64,000 nt of DNA from Mucilaginibacter segetis. GTDB taxonomy: Bacteria; Bacteroidota; Bacteroidia; Sphingobacteriales; Sphingobacteriaceae. This document shows positions 8,788 to 17,922 of this stretch, one piece after another; position 1 is the first letter of the stretch, and every line of letters begins with the position of its first letter. The notes beneath the pieces were generated by a model, which was not told the DNA's origin, made no database searches, and saw only the letters and a list, made by a program, of their open reading frames with translations. Location: positions 124,001 to 188,000 of the forward strand of contig NZ_JAEHFW010000004.1 of the NCBI RefSeq assembly GCF_016522075.1, in the 5' to 3' direction. A program made the position numbers and the translations under genes.

Positions 8788-11700
8788 ATGTTAGATTTTA
8801 TAAGTAAGCTTTTTGGAAGCAAATCAGAACGGGATGTAAAAAGCATGCAGCCTATAGTTGAAAATATTAAGGCTGAATATGCCAAACTGGATGGCATAAG
8901 TAATGATGAGCTGAGAGCAAAAACCATAAATTTCAAAGAAATAATAAGCACCGGTCTTTCAGGTATCGATAGCGAGATAAAGGCTATTAAGGATCGTACC
9001 GAAACGGAGCTTGATATGCCTGTTAACGAAAAGGTGGATTTGTACACCCAACTGGATAAACTGGAAAAGGACCGTAACAGTGAATTGGAAGATATTTTAA
9101 AAAATATTTTACCCGAAGCTTTTGCGGTGGTTAAGGAAACCGCACGCCGTTTTAAGGAAAATAAAACTATCGAGGTTACAGCGACTGATTTTGACCGTGA
9201 CCTCGCAGCCCGTAAGAGTAATGTGGTTATAAAAGGCGATAAAGCCGTACACCATAACACATGGCTTGCTGCCGGCACTGAGGTTACCTGGGATATGGTA
9301 CATTACGACGTGCAGTTAATAGGTGGTATTGTTTTGCACCAGGGTAAAATTGCTGAGATGGCTACAGGTGAAGGTAAAACTCTTGTGGCTACTTTGCCTG
9401 CTTATTTAAATGCTTTGGCAGGGCAGGGGGTACACATAGTAACCGTGAATGATTATCTGGCCCGTCGTGACTCGGAATGGATGGGCCCGCTTTATGAATT
9501 CCACGGCTTATCTGTAGATTGTATTGATAAGCACGAACCGAATTCTGAAGAACGCCGCGCGGCTTACATGGCTGATATTACTTTCGGTACAAATAATGAA
9601 TTCGGTTTTGACTACCTGCGTGACAATATGACACGTAGCCCTGAAGAATTGGTACAACGGAAATTACATTACACCATGGTGGATGAGGTTGACTCGGTGT
9701 TAATTGATGACGCCCGTACACCACTTATCATATCTGGCCCTATACCACGCGGAGATGAACATGAATTTTATGAATTGAAGCCACGTATAGAACGCCTGGT
9801 TAATGCTCAAAAAAGCTATGTTAATACCGTTCTTAACGAAGCTAAAAAGGCCATCAGCGAAGGTCATACAGGAGTTGAGGATGGCGGACTCGCTTTGCTG
9901 CGTGCACACCGTGCATTGCCTAAAAACAAAGCGTTAATTAAGTTTCTGAGCGAGGGTGCTAATAAACAGGTATTACTTAAAACAGAAAACCATTACATGC
10001 AGGACCAGGGCAAAGCAATGCCCAAGGTTGATGAAGAGTTGTTTTTTATCATCGATGAAAAAAACAACCAGGTGGAGTTATCCGAGAAGGGGATTGAACT
10101 GATCACTTCTGCAGGTGAAGATCCTCACTTCTTTGTGATGCCGGATGTGGGTACTGAAATTGCCGATATTGAAAAATCAGATCTCCCTGCAGATGAAAAA
10201 GTAAGCCGCAAGGATGAACTGATGCGTGATTTCTCTGTAAAATCTGAACGTATCCACTCTGTTAATCAGTTGTTAAAGGCTTACACCTTATTTGAAAAAG
10301 ATACCGAATACATTCTGGACGACGGAAAGGTAAAAATAGTTGATGAGCAAACTGGCCGCGTATTAGATGGCCGCCGGTACTCCGATGGCTTACACCAGGC
10401 CATAGAGGCGAAAGAAAATGTAAAGGTAGAGGATGCTACCCAAACTTTTGCTACCATCACTTTGCAAAATTATTTCAGAATGTACCACAAGCTTTGCGGT
10501 ATGACCGGTACAGCCGTTACCGAGGCGGGTGAGTTTTGGGAAATATATAAACTGGATGTGGTAGAAATACCAACAAATACGCCAATTACACGTGATGACA
10601 GACAGGATCTGGTTTATCGCACCGTGCGCGAAAAGTATAATGCAGTTGCCGACGAGATAGTTAAATTAACTCAGGCGGGCCGTCCGGTGCTGGTGGGTAC
10701 CACATCGGTTGATATCTCGGAACTATTGAGCCGTATGCTTAAGCTACGCGGTATAAAACATAACGTGCTGAATGCCAAACTGCACCAGAAGGAGGCCGAT
10801 ATTGTTGCCGAAGCCGGTAAGGCAGGTACGGTTACCATAGCAACCAACATGGCTGGTCGTGGTACGGATATCAAGCTGGGAGCGGGTGTTAAAGATGCCG
10901 GCGGTTTAGCTATTGTAGGTACCGAAAGGCACGAGTCGCGCCGGGTCGACAGGCAGTTACGTGGTCGTGCAGGCCGTCAGGGAGATCCGGGTTCAACCCA
11001 GTTCTTCGTGTCGCTCGAAGATAACCTGATGCGCTTATTTGGCTCTGAACGTATATCAAACCTGATGGTACGTATGGGTATTGAGGAGGGTGAGGTTATA
11101 CAGCACTCCATGATATCCAAATCAATTGAGCGCGCTCAAAAGAAGGTGGAAGAAAATAACTTTGGTATACGTAAACGTTTGCTGGAGTATGATGATGTAA
11201 TGAACTCACAGCGTAGCGTAATTTATGCTAAGCGTAAAAATGCGCTGTTCGGCGAACGTTTAGATGTTGACCTGAGTAATACCACTTTTGATGTTGTTGA
11301 GGACGTTGTAACTGAATATAAGGAAACAAACAACTACGAAGGTTTTCAGTTAGAGATTATCCGTTTGTTTTCGGTAGATACGCAAATTACCCATGATGAA
11401 TTTACCGGTACTTCAATAAATCAGTTAGTTGACAAGGTTTTTGCCGAGGTGAGTGGATTCTATAAACGCAAGGCTGAGGCAGTAGCCAATCAGGCATATC
11501 CTGTTTTAAAAGATGTTTATGATACCCGCGGACAATATGTTGAAAATATTGTAGTGCCTTTCTCTGATGGCGTACACGGCATACAGGTTGCCGTTCCTTT
11601 AAAAAAGGCTATCGAAAATAAAGGTCTGGAGGTGTTTAAATCGTTTGAGAAAAATGTAACCCTGTCGCTTATTGATGATGCCTGGAAAGAGCACCTGCGC

Positions 11701-12096
11701 GAGATGGATGAATTAAAACAATCTGTGCAGAACGCGGTTTACGAACAAAAGGATCCGTTGTTGGTTTATAAATTCGAAGCATTTGAACTGTTCCGCCAAA
11801 TGCTTACTAACGTAAGTAAAGAATTGGTGAGTTTCCTTTACAGAGGTGGTATACCCGTGCAGCAGGAACCGGAGCAGATACGTGAAGCAAGGCCTCAACC
11901 AAAAATGGATCTCAGGAATATGCGAACCTCTAAACCGGAACTTGTAGGTGAAACCAATGGCATCCCAGTAGAAGATATGCGTGAAATGCAAAAACCAAGT
12001 CCGGTTAGGGTAGAACAAAAAATAGGAAGAAATGACCCCTGCCCATGTGGTAGCGGTAAAAAATATAAAAATTGCCACGGTGCAGGCCAGGCGTAA
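8788..12096 (+). CDS. secA: Preprotein translocase ATPase SecA
   Basis: This 1102-residue motor drives unfolded secretory proteins through SecYEG at the inner membrane. Walker A is in MATGEGKTLVA (about residues 191-201). The DEAD-like box reads VDEVDSVLIDDARTPL. Helicase motif VI is present in DRQLRGRAGRQGDPG. The C-terminus ends in the zinc-binding SEC-C motif CPCGSGKKYKNCHG. The protein is longer than E. coli SecA (901 residues), partly through insertions near residues 340-420, a feature also known from other Bacteroidota SecA proteins. It has its own promoter candidate. A perfect palindrome follows the stop codon. Confidence 0.98.
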   Translation: MLDFISKLFGSKSERDVKSMQPIVENIKAEYAKLDGISNDELRAKTINFKEIISTGLSGIDSEIKAIKDRTETELDMPVNEKVDLYTQLDKLEKDRNSELEDILKNILPEAFAVVKETARRFKENKTIEVTATDFDRDLAARKSNVVIKGDKAVHHNTWLAAGTEVTWDMVHYDVQLIGGIVLHQGKIAEMATGEGKTLVATLPAYLNALAGQGVHIVTVNDYLARRDSEWMGPLYEFHGLSVDCIDKHEPNSEERRAAYMADITFGTNNEFGFDYLRDNMTRSPEELVQRKLHYTMVDEVDSVLIDDARTPLIISGPIPRGDEHEFYELKPRIERLVNAQKSYVNTVLNEAKKAISEGHTGVEDGGLALLRAHRALPKNKALIKFLSEGANKQVLLKTENHYMQDQGKAMPKVDEELFFIIDEKNNQVELSEKGIELITSAGEDPHFFVMPDVGTEIADIEKSDLPADEKVSRKDELMRDFSVKSERIHSVNQLLKAYTLFEKDTEYILDDGKVKIVDEQTGRVLDGRRYSDGLHQAIEAKENVKVEDATQTFATITLQNYFRMYHKLCGMTGTAVTEAGEFWEIYKLDVVEIPTNTPITRDDRQDLVYRTVREKYNAVADEIVKLTQAGRPVLVGTTSVDISELLSRMLKLRGIKHNVLNAKLHQKEADIVAEAGKAGTVTIATNMAGRGTDIKLGAGVKDAGGLAIVGTERHESRRVDRQLRGRAGRQGDPGSTQFFVSLEDNLMRLFGSERISNLMVRMGIEEGEVIQHSMISKSIERAQKKVEENNFGIRKRLLEYDDVMNSQRSVIYAKRKNALFGERLDVDLSNTTFDVVEDVVTEYKETNNYEGFQLEIIRLFSVDTQITHDEFTGTSINQLVDKVFAEVSGFYKRKAEAVANQAYPVLKDVYDTRGQYVENIVVPFSDGVHGIQVAVPLKKAIENKGLEVFKSFEKNVTLSLIDDAWKEHLREMDELKQSVQNAVYEQKDPLLVYKFEAFELFRQMLTNVSKELVSFLYRGGIPVQQEPEQIREARPQPKMDLRNMRTSKPELVGETNGIPVEDMREMQKPSPVRVEQKIGRNDPCPCGSGKKYKNCHGAGQA

Positions 12097-12107
12097 TTAG
12101 CGGGAGG

Positions 12108-12125
12108 TTCCCGTTATAACGGGAA
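12108..12125. promoter_or_regulatory. 18-bp perfect palindrome after secA
   Basis: TTCCCGTTATAACGGGAA is identical to its own complement. It can fold into a 7-bp hairpin with a TATA loop, or serve as a dimeric protein-binding site. No T-tract follows, so it is a poor intrinsic terminator. It lies between the secA stop and the SPOR gene start. Confidence 0.45.
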
Positions 12126-12142
12126 ATTAAACTGATAATAAT

Positions 12143-12604
12143 ATGAATGATACAGTACTTGATTATAAAGCTATAAATAGCAAAGTAAGTAAGTACTGTA
12201 TTTTTTTTCTGCTGATTTTTTTATCTGTAAAAGTTTCAGCCCAGGAACGCGGAAAGGTAACCGTGATACGCGACCCGCTTTTTGATACTTTATTGGTAAA
12301 CAGGGCAGATCTGAATACTGATATAGGCACCCGGTCATATTCGTCCTACGGCTACAGGATCCAGATATACAACGGATCTAACCGCAGTGCCGCTTACAGC
12401 GCACAGGCAAAGTTTAATGAATTATACCCCGAAATGCGCACCTATATCAGCTACCGGGAACCCAATTTTAAAGTGCGCGCGGGAGATTTCAGAACACGGC
12501 TGGAAGCGGAGAAAACGGTGCAGGAATTAAAGCCGCTTTTCTCACCCATGTTTATCATATCCGACAAAATAAATCCACCAAAAACGGTTGTTAATAATGA
12601 TTAA
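12143..12604 (+). CDS. Exported SPOR-domain protein
   Basis: This is a 153-residue protein. After a cytoplasmic N-terminus of about 20 residues, a hydrophobic segment (YCIFFLLIFLSVKVSA) acts as signal peptide or anchor. The C-terminal half, from YRIQIYNGSNRSAAY through VRAGDFRTRLEAEK to FIISDKI, has the strand-helix layout of SPOR domains, which bind denuded peptidoglycan glycans at division sites. It may therefore act in envelope or septum function (inference). Its stop overlaps the start of the amidohydrolase gene by eight bases, suggesting translational coupling. Confidence 0.8.
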   Translation: MNDTVLDYKAINSKVSKYCIFFLLIFLSVKVSAQERGKVTVIRDPLFDTLLVNRADLNTDIGTRSYSSYGYRIQIYNGSNRSAAYSAQAKFNELYPEMRTYISYREPNFKVRAGDFRTRLEAEKTVQELKPLFSPMFIISDKINPPKTVVNND

Positions 12605-13781
12605 AGAAAAGATACAGCAATTATCGGCTAATATTTTTAATGAGGTAGTTGCCAACAGACGACATATACATGCTCATCCGGAATTATCTTTTCACGAATT
12701 AGAGACGTCGGTTTTTGTGGCCAATAAGCTGGAAGAACTGGGCCTGGAATATCACAAAATGGCCGATACCGGCTTGGTTGCACTAATAAAAGGGGATAAA
12801 CCGTCTGACAGGGTGGTGGCGTTACGTGCCGATATGGATGCATTGCCCATAACCGAAGCTAATGACGTGCCTTATAAATCTCAGAACAACGGGGTAATGC
12901 ACGCCTGCGGGCATGATGCGCACACCTCATCATTACTGGGTACAGCTAAAATATTAACCGAGCTTAAAAGCGAATTTGCCGGTACTGTAAAATTGATATT
13001 TCAACCGGCCGAGGAGAAATTACCGGGTGGTGCCAGCCTCATGATAAAGCAAGGCGTACTGGAAAATCCGAAGCCACAGGCTGTTTTAGGTCAGCATGTA
13101 ATGCCTTTTATTGATGCGGGTAAGGTTGGCTTCAGGGCGGGCAAGTATATGGCTTCTACCGACGAAATATACGTTACCGTAAAAGGCAAGGGCGGTCATG
13201 GTGCTCAGCCACAGCAGAATGTTGATCCCGTTATTATTACCGCGCATATATTAACGGCTTTGCAACAGGTGGTAAGCCGCTTTGCTGATCCTAAAAGCCC
13301 TTCAGTACTGTCTTTTGGTAAGGTAATTGCCAACGGTGCTACCAATGTTATACCCAATGAGGTTTATCTGGAAGGCACTTTTCGCACCATGGATGAAAAA
13401 TGGCGCACCGATGCCCACATCCGTATGAAAAAAATGGCGGAAGGAATTGCCGAGAGCATGGGCGGCAGTTGCGAATTCAACATCATGAAAGGTTATCCGT
13501 TCCTGATAAACGAAGAGAAACTTACTGAAGCAACCCGTAGCCACGCCGAGGATTATTTAGGAAAAGAAAATGTACTTGACCTGGATATATGGATGGCAGC
13601 GGAAGATTTTGCCTATTACTCGCAGGTAGCCAACTCCTGTTTTTACCGTTTGGGCACCCGTAACGAAAGCCGGGGGATAACCTCTTCTGTACATACGCCA
13701 ACATTTGATATTGAGGAAGACGCCTTTAAAATAAGTACAGGATTAATGGCTTATCTGGCTGTTAAACAACTGGGTAATTAA
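12597..13781 (+). CDS. M20-family metal-dependent amidohydrolase
   Basis: This 394-residue enzyme is related to N-acyl-L-amino-acid amidohydrolases, hippurate hydrolases and IAA-amino-acid hydrolases (peptidase M20D). MHACGHDAHTSSLLG carries the cysteine and histidine metal ligands, PAEE the catalytic and ligand glutamates, GQHVMP the next histidine, and the C-terminal TPTFD region the last one. It probably removes acyl groups from amino acids in the cytosol; there is no signal peptide. I chose the ATG at 12597 instead of the in-frame TTG at 12588. It overlaps the upstream SPOR gene by eight bases, so the two are probably co-translated. Confidence 0.92.
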   Translation: MIKEKIQQLSANIFNEVVANRRHIHAHPELSFHELETSVFVANKLEELGLEYHKMADTGLVALIKGDKPSDRVVALRADMDALPITEANDVPYKSQNNGVMHACGHDAHTSSLLGTAKILTELKSEFAGTVKLIFQPAEEKLPGGASLMIKQGVLENPKPQAVLGQHVMPFIDAGKVGFRAGKYMASTDEIYVTVKGKGGHGAQPQQNVDPVIITAHILTALQQVVSRFADPKSPSVLSFGKVIANGATNVIPNEVYLEGTFRTMDEKWRTDAHIRMKKMAEGIAESMGGSCEFNIMKGYPFLINEEKLTEATRSHAEDYLGKENVLDLDIWMAAEDFAYYSQVANSCFYRLGTRNESRGITSSVHTPTFDIEEDAFKISTGLMAYLAVKQLGN

Positions 13782-13814
13782 CCATTCAGGTTTCTACGAA
13801 CTATTCCGCTCGGT

Positions 13815-14744
13815 ATGAATAAAAAAATATTCTTTTTGCTGCTATGTTTAATTGGCGGCTATCATTCCTTTGCCCAGCAAATTCAGCGTTATAATCCTGA
13901 TACTATTCGCACAATCGTTATTGATTCGGCGGTAAACATCCGCTCGCATCGTTTAAATGTACAGGATTTTATTGATGCTGTGCTGGCAGATACCAGTTTT
14001 TATAAAGCCTTTCAGGATATGAAAAGGTATTCTTTTACAGCAGAAAACCGGATTTATACTTATGACAAAAAGAACCGTGTGAATGGCAAGATATATCGTA
14101 AGTTAAGGCATATTGATAACAACGGCACACACCGGTTGGAATATCTGGCTAAAAGCGATAGCGGGAATGTCTTTAAAAGAAACGGCAAATATCAGTTGTA
14201 CACCGTTGAAATGTTCGACTATATTTTCACGAATGCCTATAATGCTGATTTTGTAAAAGGCGAAGGGTTGCCGGGCGACGGCAGTAAGAACGGAAGCTAT
14301 AAGGCAAAGTTGAAAATGCTGATATTTTCGCCGGGTAGAAAGATCAGCGGGCTGCCGTTTATAAGTAATAAGACAGCCATATTTTCGCGGGATATGCACC
14401 AGTTTTATAATTATGAATTCGCTTTAGGTAAATACCTGGATACTATACCCGTTTACCGGTTTAAAGTGATCAGAAAGCCAAGTACAGCCGATGGGGATGT
14501 GGTGATAAGGGAACTGACCACTATTTTTGATGCGCGTACATTCCAAATATTAGGGCGCTATGTTGATATGAAGTACAGCAACCTGCTGTTTGATTTTGAT
14601 GTACAGATGAATATTGAAATGAATAATTTTAATGGAGTGTTATTACCCACTAAAATAAGTTATCAGGGCAACTGGGATATCCCGTTTCATAAAGAAGAAC
14701 GTGCCAGCTTTTTAATTGTACAAAAAGATTATAAGAAAGAGTGA
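13815..14744 (+). CDS. Secreted protein of unknown function
   Basis: This 309-residue protein has a clear signal peptide (KKIFFLLLCLIGGYHSFAQ) and no further membrane segment. It is rich in aromatic and charged residues in an alternating pattern that suggests beta strands, for example near YSNLLFDFDVQMNIEMNNF and in the C-terminal part. I recognise no catalytic motif or named family. It is probably periplasmic or attached to the outer membrane. It lies 33 bases after the amidohydrolase gene and may share its transcript. The stop codon is inside the left arm of the terminator hairpin. Confidence 0.75.
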   Translation: MNKKIFFLLLCLIGGYHSFAQQIQRYNPDTIRTIVIDSAVNIRSHRLNVQDFIDAVLADTSFYKAFQDMKRYSFTAENRIYTYDKKNRVNGKIYRKLRHIDNNGTHRLEYLAKSDSGNVFKRNGKYQLYTVEMFDYIFTNAYNADFVKGEGLPGDGSKNGSYKAKLKMLIFSPGRKISGLPFISNKTAIFSRDMHQFYNYEFALGKYLDTIPVYRFKVIRKPSTADGDVVIRELTTIFDARTFQILGRYVDMKYSNLLFDFDVQMNIEMNNFNGVLLPTKISYQGNWDIPFHKEERASFLIVQKDYKKE

Positions 14745-14761
14745 CTCACTCTTTCTTATAA
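14729..14761. terminator. Bidirectional terminator hairpin containing a stop codon
   Basis: A perfect inverted repeat (left arm 14729-14744, right arm 14746-14761) separates the convergent secreted-protein and asnS genes. The stop codon TGA (14742-14744) of the upstream gene forms the apex of the left arm. Confidence 0.75.
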
Positions 14762-14772
14762 AATATAACAGC

Positions 14773-16221
14773 TTAAAATTCCGCGTTTTTAGGGAACCTT
14801 GGGAAAGGAATAACATCGCGGATATTGCCCATACCGGTAACAAACAATACTAAACGCTCAAATCCTAAACCAAAGCCGGCATGTTGGCAGGCGCCAAATC
14901 GGCGCGTATCCAGATACCACCAAAGTTCTTCTTTAGGGATGCCCATTTCATCCATACGTTGTTCCAGTTTTTCCAGCCTTTCTTCACGCTGCGACCCGCC
15001 AACAATTTCACCAATACCCGGGAACAATATGTCCATAGCACGCACGGTTTCACGGCCGTTTGCATCAGGCTCATTCTGGCGCATGTAAAATGCTTTAATG
15101 TCTTTGGGGTAGTCGGTAAGTATAACAGGCTTTTTAAAGTGTTTTTCAACCAGGTAGCGTTCATGCTCCGACTGAAGATCAGTTCCCCATCCCTCAACAG
15201 GGTATTGGAATTTTTTCTTCTTGTTAGGAGTTGATTCTTTTAGTATATCAATAGCCTCGGTGTAAGTCAGGCGTTCAAACTCATTATCCAAACAAAATTG
15301 CAGTTTATCCAGCAAACTCAGTTCCGACCGTTCATTCTGTGGTTTTTGTTTTTCTTCGTCCAGTAAACGCTGGGTTAAAAATTCAATGTCTTCTTTATTC
15401 TTATCTAAGGCGTATCTTATAACATATTTTAATAAAGCCTCGGCAAGGTCCATGTTATCGTTCAGATCATAAAACGCCATTTCCGGCTCTATCATCCAAA
15501 ACTCAGCCAGGTGCCGTGTGGTATTAGAGTTCTCCGCCCGGAAAGTAGGACCGAAAGTATAAATGTCACTCAGAGCCATCGCACCTAATTCCCCCTCTAA
15601 CTGGCCGGATACCGTAAGGTTGGTTGCCTTTCCGAAAAAATCTTGTTTAAAATCAATTTCTCCGGTCGGTGTTTTTGGCGGATTAGCCAGATCAAAGTTG
15701 GTTACGTGGAAAGTCTCGCCCGCGCCTTCCGCATCCGATGCGGTAATAACCGGCGTATGCAGATATACAAAGCCACGTTCCTGAAAAAACTGGTGAATAG
15801 CGAATGATAAACTGTTACGCACCCGGAATATTGCCCCGAATGTATTGGTACGGAAACGCAGGTGAGCTATCTCCCTCAAAAATTCCAAACTATGCTTTTT
15901 AGGCTGCAACGGATATTTTTCAGGATCGCTGTCACCTAATATTTCAATATTTTTTGCTTTTACCTCAACTGTTTGGCCCTTGCCTAATGATGCCACCAGT
16001 AAACCGCTGGCGCTTATAGCTGCCCCGGTTGTAATGCGCTTTAATAAGACAGGATCCGTATTTTCAAAATCAACAACTATTTGCAGGTTGCTGTTTGTTG
16101 AGCCATCATTTAAAGCAATGAATTGATTGTTACGAAAGGTACGCACCCATCCTTTTATGGTTACATCAATGTCGGTTTTACCGCTCTCCAATAACGCTTT
16201 AATTTTAATCCGCTGACTCAT
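14773..16221 (-). CDS. asnS: Asparaginyl-tRNA synthetase
   Basis: This 482-residue class IIb synthetase charges tRNA-Asn with asparagine. The N-terminal OB-fold anticodon-binding domain (about residues 10-115) includes VRTFRNNQFIALNDGS. Class II motif 2 is FRAENSNTTRHLAEFWMIEPE and motif 3 is in GFGLGFERLVL near the C-terminus. I chose the ATG at 16221 (start MSQRIKIK) because the eight residues encoded upstream are not typical of the family. The gene is convergent with the secreted-protein gene, and a lipoprotein gene lies upstream on the same strand. Confidence 0.97.
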   Translation of the reverse strand: MSQRIKIKALLESGKTDIDVTIKGWVRTFRNNQFIALNDGSTNSNLQIVVDFENTDPVLLKRITTGAAISASGLLVASLGKGQTVEVKAKNIEILGDSDPEKYPLQPKKHSLEFLREIAHLRFRTNTFGAIFRVRNSLSFAIHQFFQERGFVYLHTPVITASDAEGAGETFHVTNFDLANPPKTPTGEIDFKQDFFGKATNLTVSGQLEGELGAMALSDIYTFGPTFRAENSNTTRHLAEFWMIEPEMAFYDLNDNMDLAEALLKYVIRYALDKNKEDIEFLTQRLLDEEKQKPQNERSELSLLDKLQFCLDNEFERLTYTEAIDILKESTPNKKKKFQYPVEGWGTDLQSEHERYLVEKHFKKPVILTDYPKDIKAFYMRQNEPDANGRETVRAMDILFPGIGEIVGGSQREERLEKLEQRMDEMGIPKEELWWYLDTRRFGACQHAGFGLGFERLVLFVTGMGNIRDVIPFPRFPKNAEF

Positions 16222-16302
16222 ATCAATAAATATTTTGAGCGGCAAAAATACAATTATTTGCTAAACCTGTCAGCAGATTACTGATACTTTACTTTAGCAA
16301 AA

Positions 16303-16788
16303 TTACTTTGGCAGTTTAACGCTAAATTTACCATTAACAAATTTCATACTTACCGGATAGGCTTCATTTGGATAGTGGGAGTCTTTTTTGAGTGATAAGT
16401 TATAGGTGCCAACAATAATATTATCTGCGGCATTGTACTCAGTAATATCTAAAGAATTAACAGCGGTAGCATCGGTTCCATATTCGCTTGTTACCACATC
16501 CTGGCCAACAGTGGTAAAAAATGTGGCTTTATTTTGCAGATCGTAATGACCTGTGCCATTAAATTTTATTCTCATTATCAACTGTTCTTCAGTTTGTGCA
16601 CCTCTTATTGCCAGCGAATCATTACTAATGCTTAGTCCGGCTGCTACTGCGTGCCAGTTATCGCCATTTTTATCAGCACTAATGTAAGGGGAATAAGGCA
16701 GTGCACAGCAAACGGGTGATTCCTTTGTGCAGCTTGTTATTATCAAGATGGAAAAGGCAAGTAATGCGGTCATTTTTAAGTTTTTCAT
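16303..16788 (-). CDS. Small lipoprotein of unknown function
   Basis: This 161-residue protein has a type II signal sequence whose lipobox reads ILIITSC, giving a lipidated Cys at about residue 20. The mature part is Ser/Asn/Asp/Thr-rich with an alternating hydrophobic pattern, which fits a beta-sandwich on the cell envelope. No Asp run characteristic of surface-exported lipoproteins follows the cysteine directly; it reads TKESPVCC. Its function is unknown. It is divergent from the DMT transporter and 81 bases upstream of asnS. Confidence 0.8.
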   Translation of the reverse strand: MKNLKMTALLAFSILIITSCTKESPVCCALPYSPYISADKNGDNWHAVAAGLSISNDSLAIRGAQTEEQLIMRIKFNGTGHYDLQNKATFFTTVGQDVVTSEYGTDATAVNSLDITEYNAADNIIVGTYNLSLKKDSHYPNEAYPVSMKFVNGKFSVKLPK

Positions 16789-16930
16789 GTGATGATAGTT
16801 TGTTTTATGATGATTACGACGGGGTATGGTTGTGCGCTACATTCATCAAAAAATTAAGTTTTTCACTAATGTTAATAATCATTCGGCTTTGGTTGGGGTA
16901 TTATTTAAGTTTGCCCCCACAAACCATTAT

Positions 16931-17794
16931 ATGAATCCAAAACTGAGCCTTATAATAGGTATCATTTGTATCTCCTTCTCGCCCATATTTGTTAAGCTGG
17001 CCGATGCAAGCCCGGTGATGTCTGCGTTCTACCGAATTTTAATAGGCTGGCTGGCACTGGTACCATATTGTGTGTTCAGCAGAAAATTGGCAATTAACAG
17101 AAAAGACCTGCTGCTTACCATATTGGGTGGAATAATATTTGCTGCCGATATAGCCGTATGGAACATGTCGTTAGTAATAACCAGCGCCACTATATCCACC
17201 CTAATCGCTAATCTGGCACCGGTATGGGTCGGCTTGTTAAGTTTTTTAATATTCCGTAAACGTTCCGGCTGGATGTTTTGGACAGGAACCATTATAGCTA
17301 TCGGGGGGATGATAATATTGGTTGGATTTCAACATATTATCCATCTCCAATTCAATATTGGTTTAATATATGCTTTAGCAGCAAGCTTTTTATATTCAAT
17401 ATATCTGCTCATAACCAGCGAGGTAATGAAACGCGTGCACACCCTTACTTTTATGTTTTACAATATGCTGGCAGCAGCTGTGGTATTGTTTGTGGTTTGT
17501 GTGATACAGGGTCATAACTTTATTAATTTTTCTGTACCCACGTGGCTGAACTTTGCAGGCATGGGTCTTATTTGCCAGCTTACAGGTTGGATCACCATCA
17601 ATTTTGCATTAAAACATATCGAATCTACCAAAGTAGCCGTTTCTTTATTAAGCCAAACTGTAGTTGCAGGCGTGTTGGCGGCTTTTTTACTGAACGAGCA
17701 TTTATCATTGCAGGAGGGTATAGGAAGTTTAGTGGTGTTGGCAGGTATAGCTTTCACCTTTATTAAGCGGCGAAGGGGTGCCGTAAGTTTATAA
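16931..17794 (+). CDS. EamA/DMT-superfamily transporter
   Basis: This 287-residue integral membrane protein has about ten hydrophobic helices and the internal duplication of two EamA domains (approximately residues 5-135 and 150-285). Members export amino acids, metabolites or drugs. The substrate is not predictable here. I placed the start at the ATG at 16931 (MNPKLSLIIGIICIS), which begins directly with the first helix; the longer reading frame from 16826 adds a non-hydrophobic, unlikely N-terminus. A positively charged tail (KRRRG) closes the protein, as expected for a cytosolic C-terminus. Confidence 0.9.
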   Translation: MNPKLSLIIGIICISFSPIFVKLADASPVMSAFYRILIGWLALVPYCVFSRKLAINRKDLLLTILGGIIFAADIAVWNMSLVITSATISTLIANLAPVWVGLLSFLIFRKRSGWMFWTGTIIAIGGMIILVGFQHIIHLQFNIGLIYALAASFLYSIYLLITSEVMKRVHTLTFMFYNMLAAAVVLFVVCVIQGHNFINFSVPTWLNFAGMGLICQLTGWITINFALKHIESTKVAVSLLSQTVVAGVLAAFLLNEHLSLQEGIGSLVVLAGIAFTFIKRRRGAVSL

Positions 17795-17874
17795 GTTAAA
17801 CCGTCAGTCAGCCTATTTGTGCTTTGTTGATAGAATTGGCTACAATAAAATTTTAATTTTATCCCTTTCAACAG

Positions 17875-17904
17875 GTTGTTAAGCAGCTTAAAAACTTACT
17901 TTTG
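17875..17904 (+). promoter_or_regulatory. Putative dnaG promoter
   Basis: TACTTTTG at 17897-17904 matches TAnnTTTG. GTTG at 17875-17878 lies 18 bases upstream as a weak -33 element. The start codon is at 17923, so the leader would be short (about 14 bases). Confidence 0.45.
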
Positions 17905-17922
17905 TACTGAACGCTTTAATTG

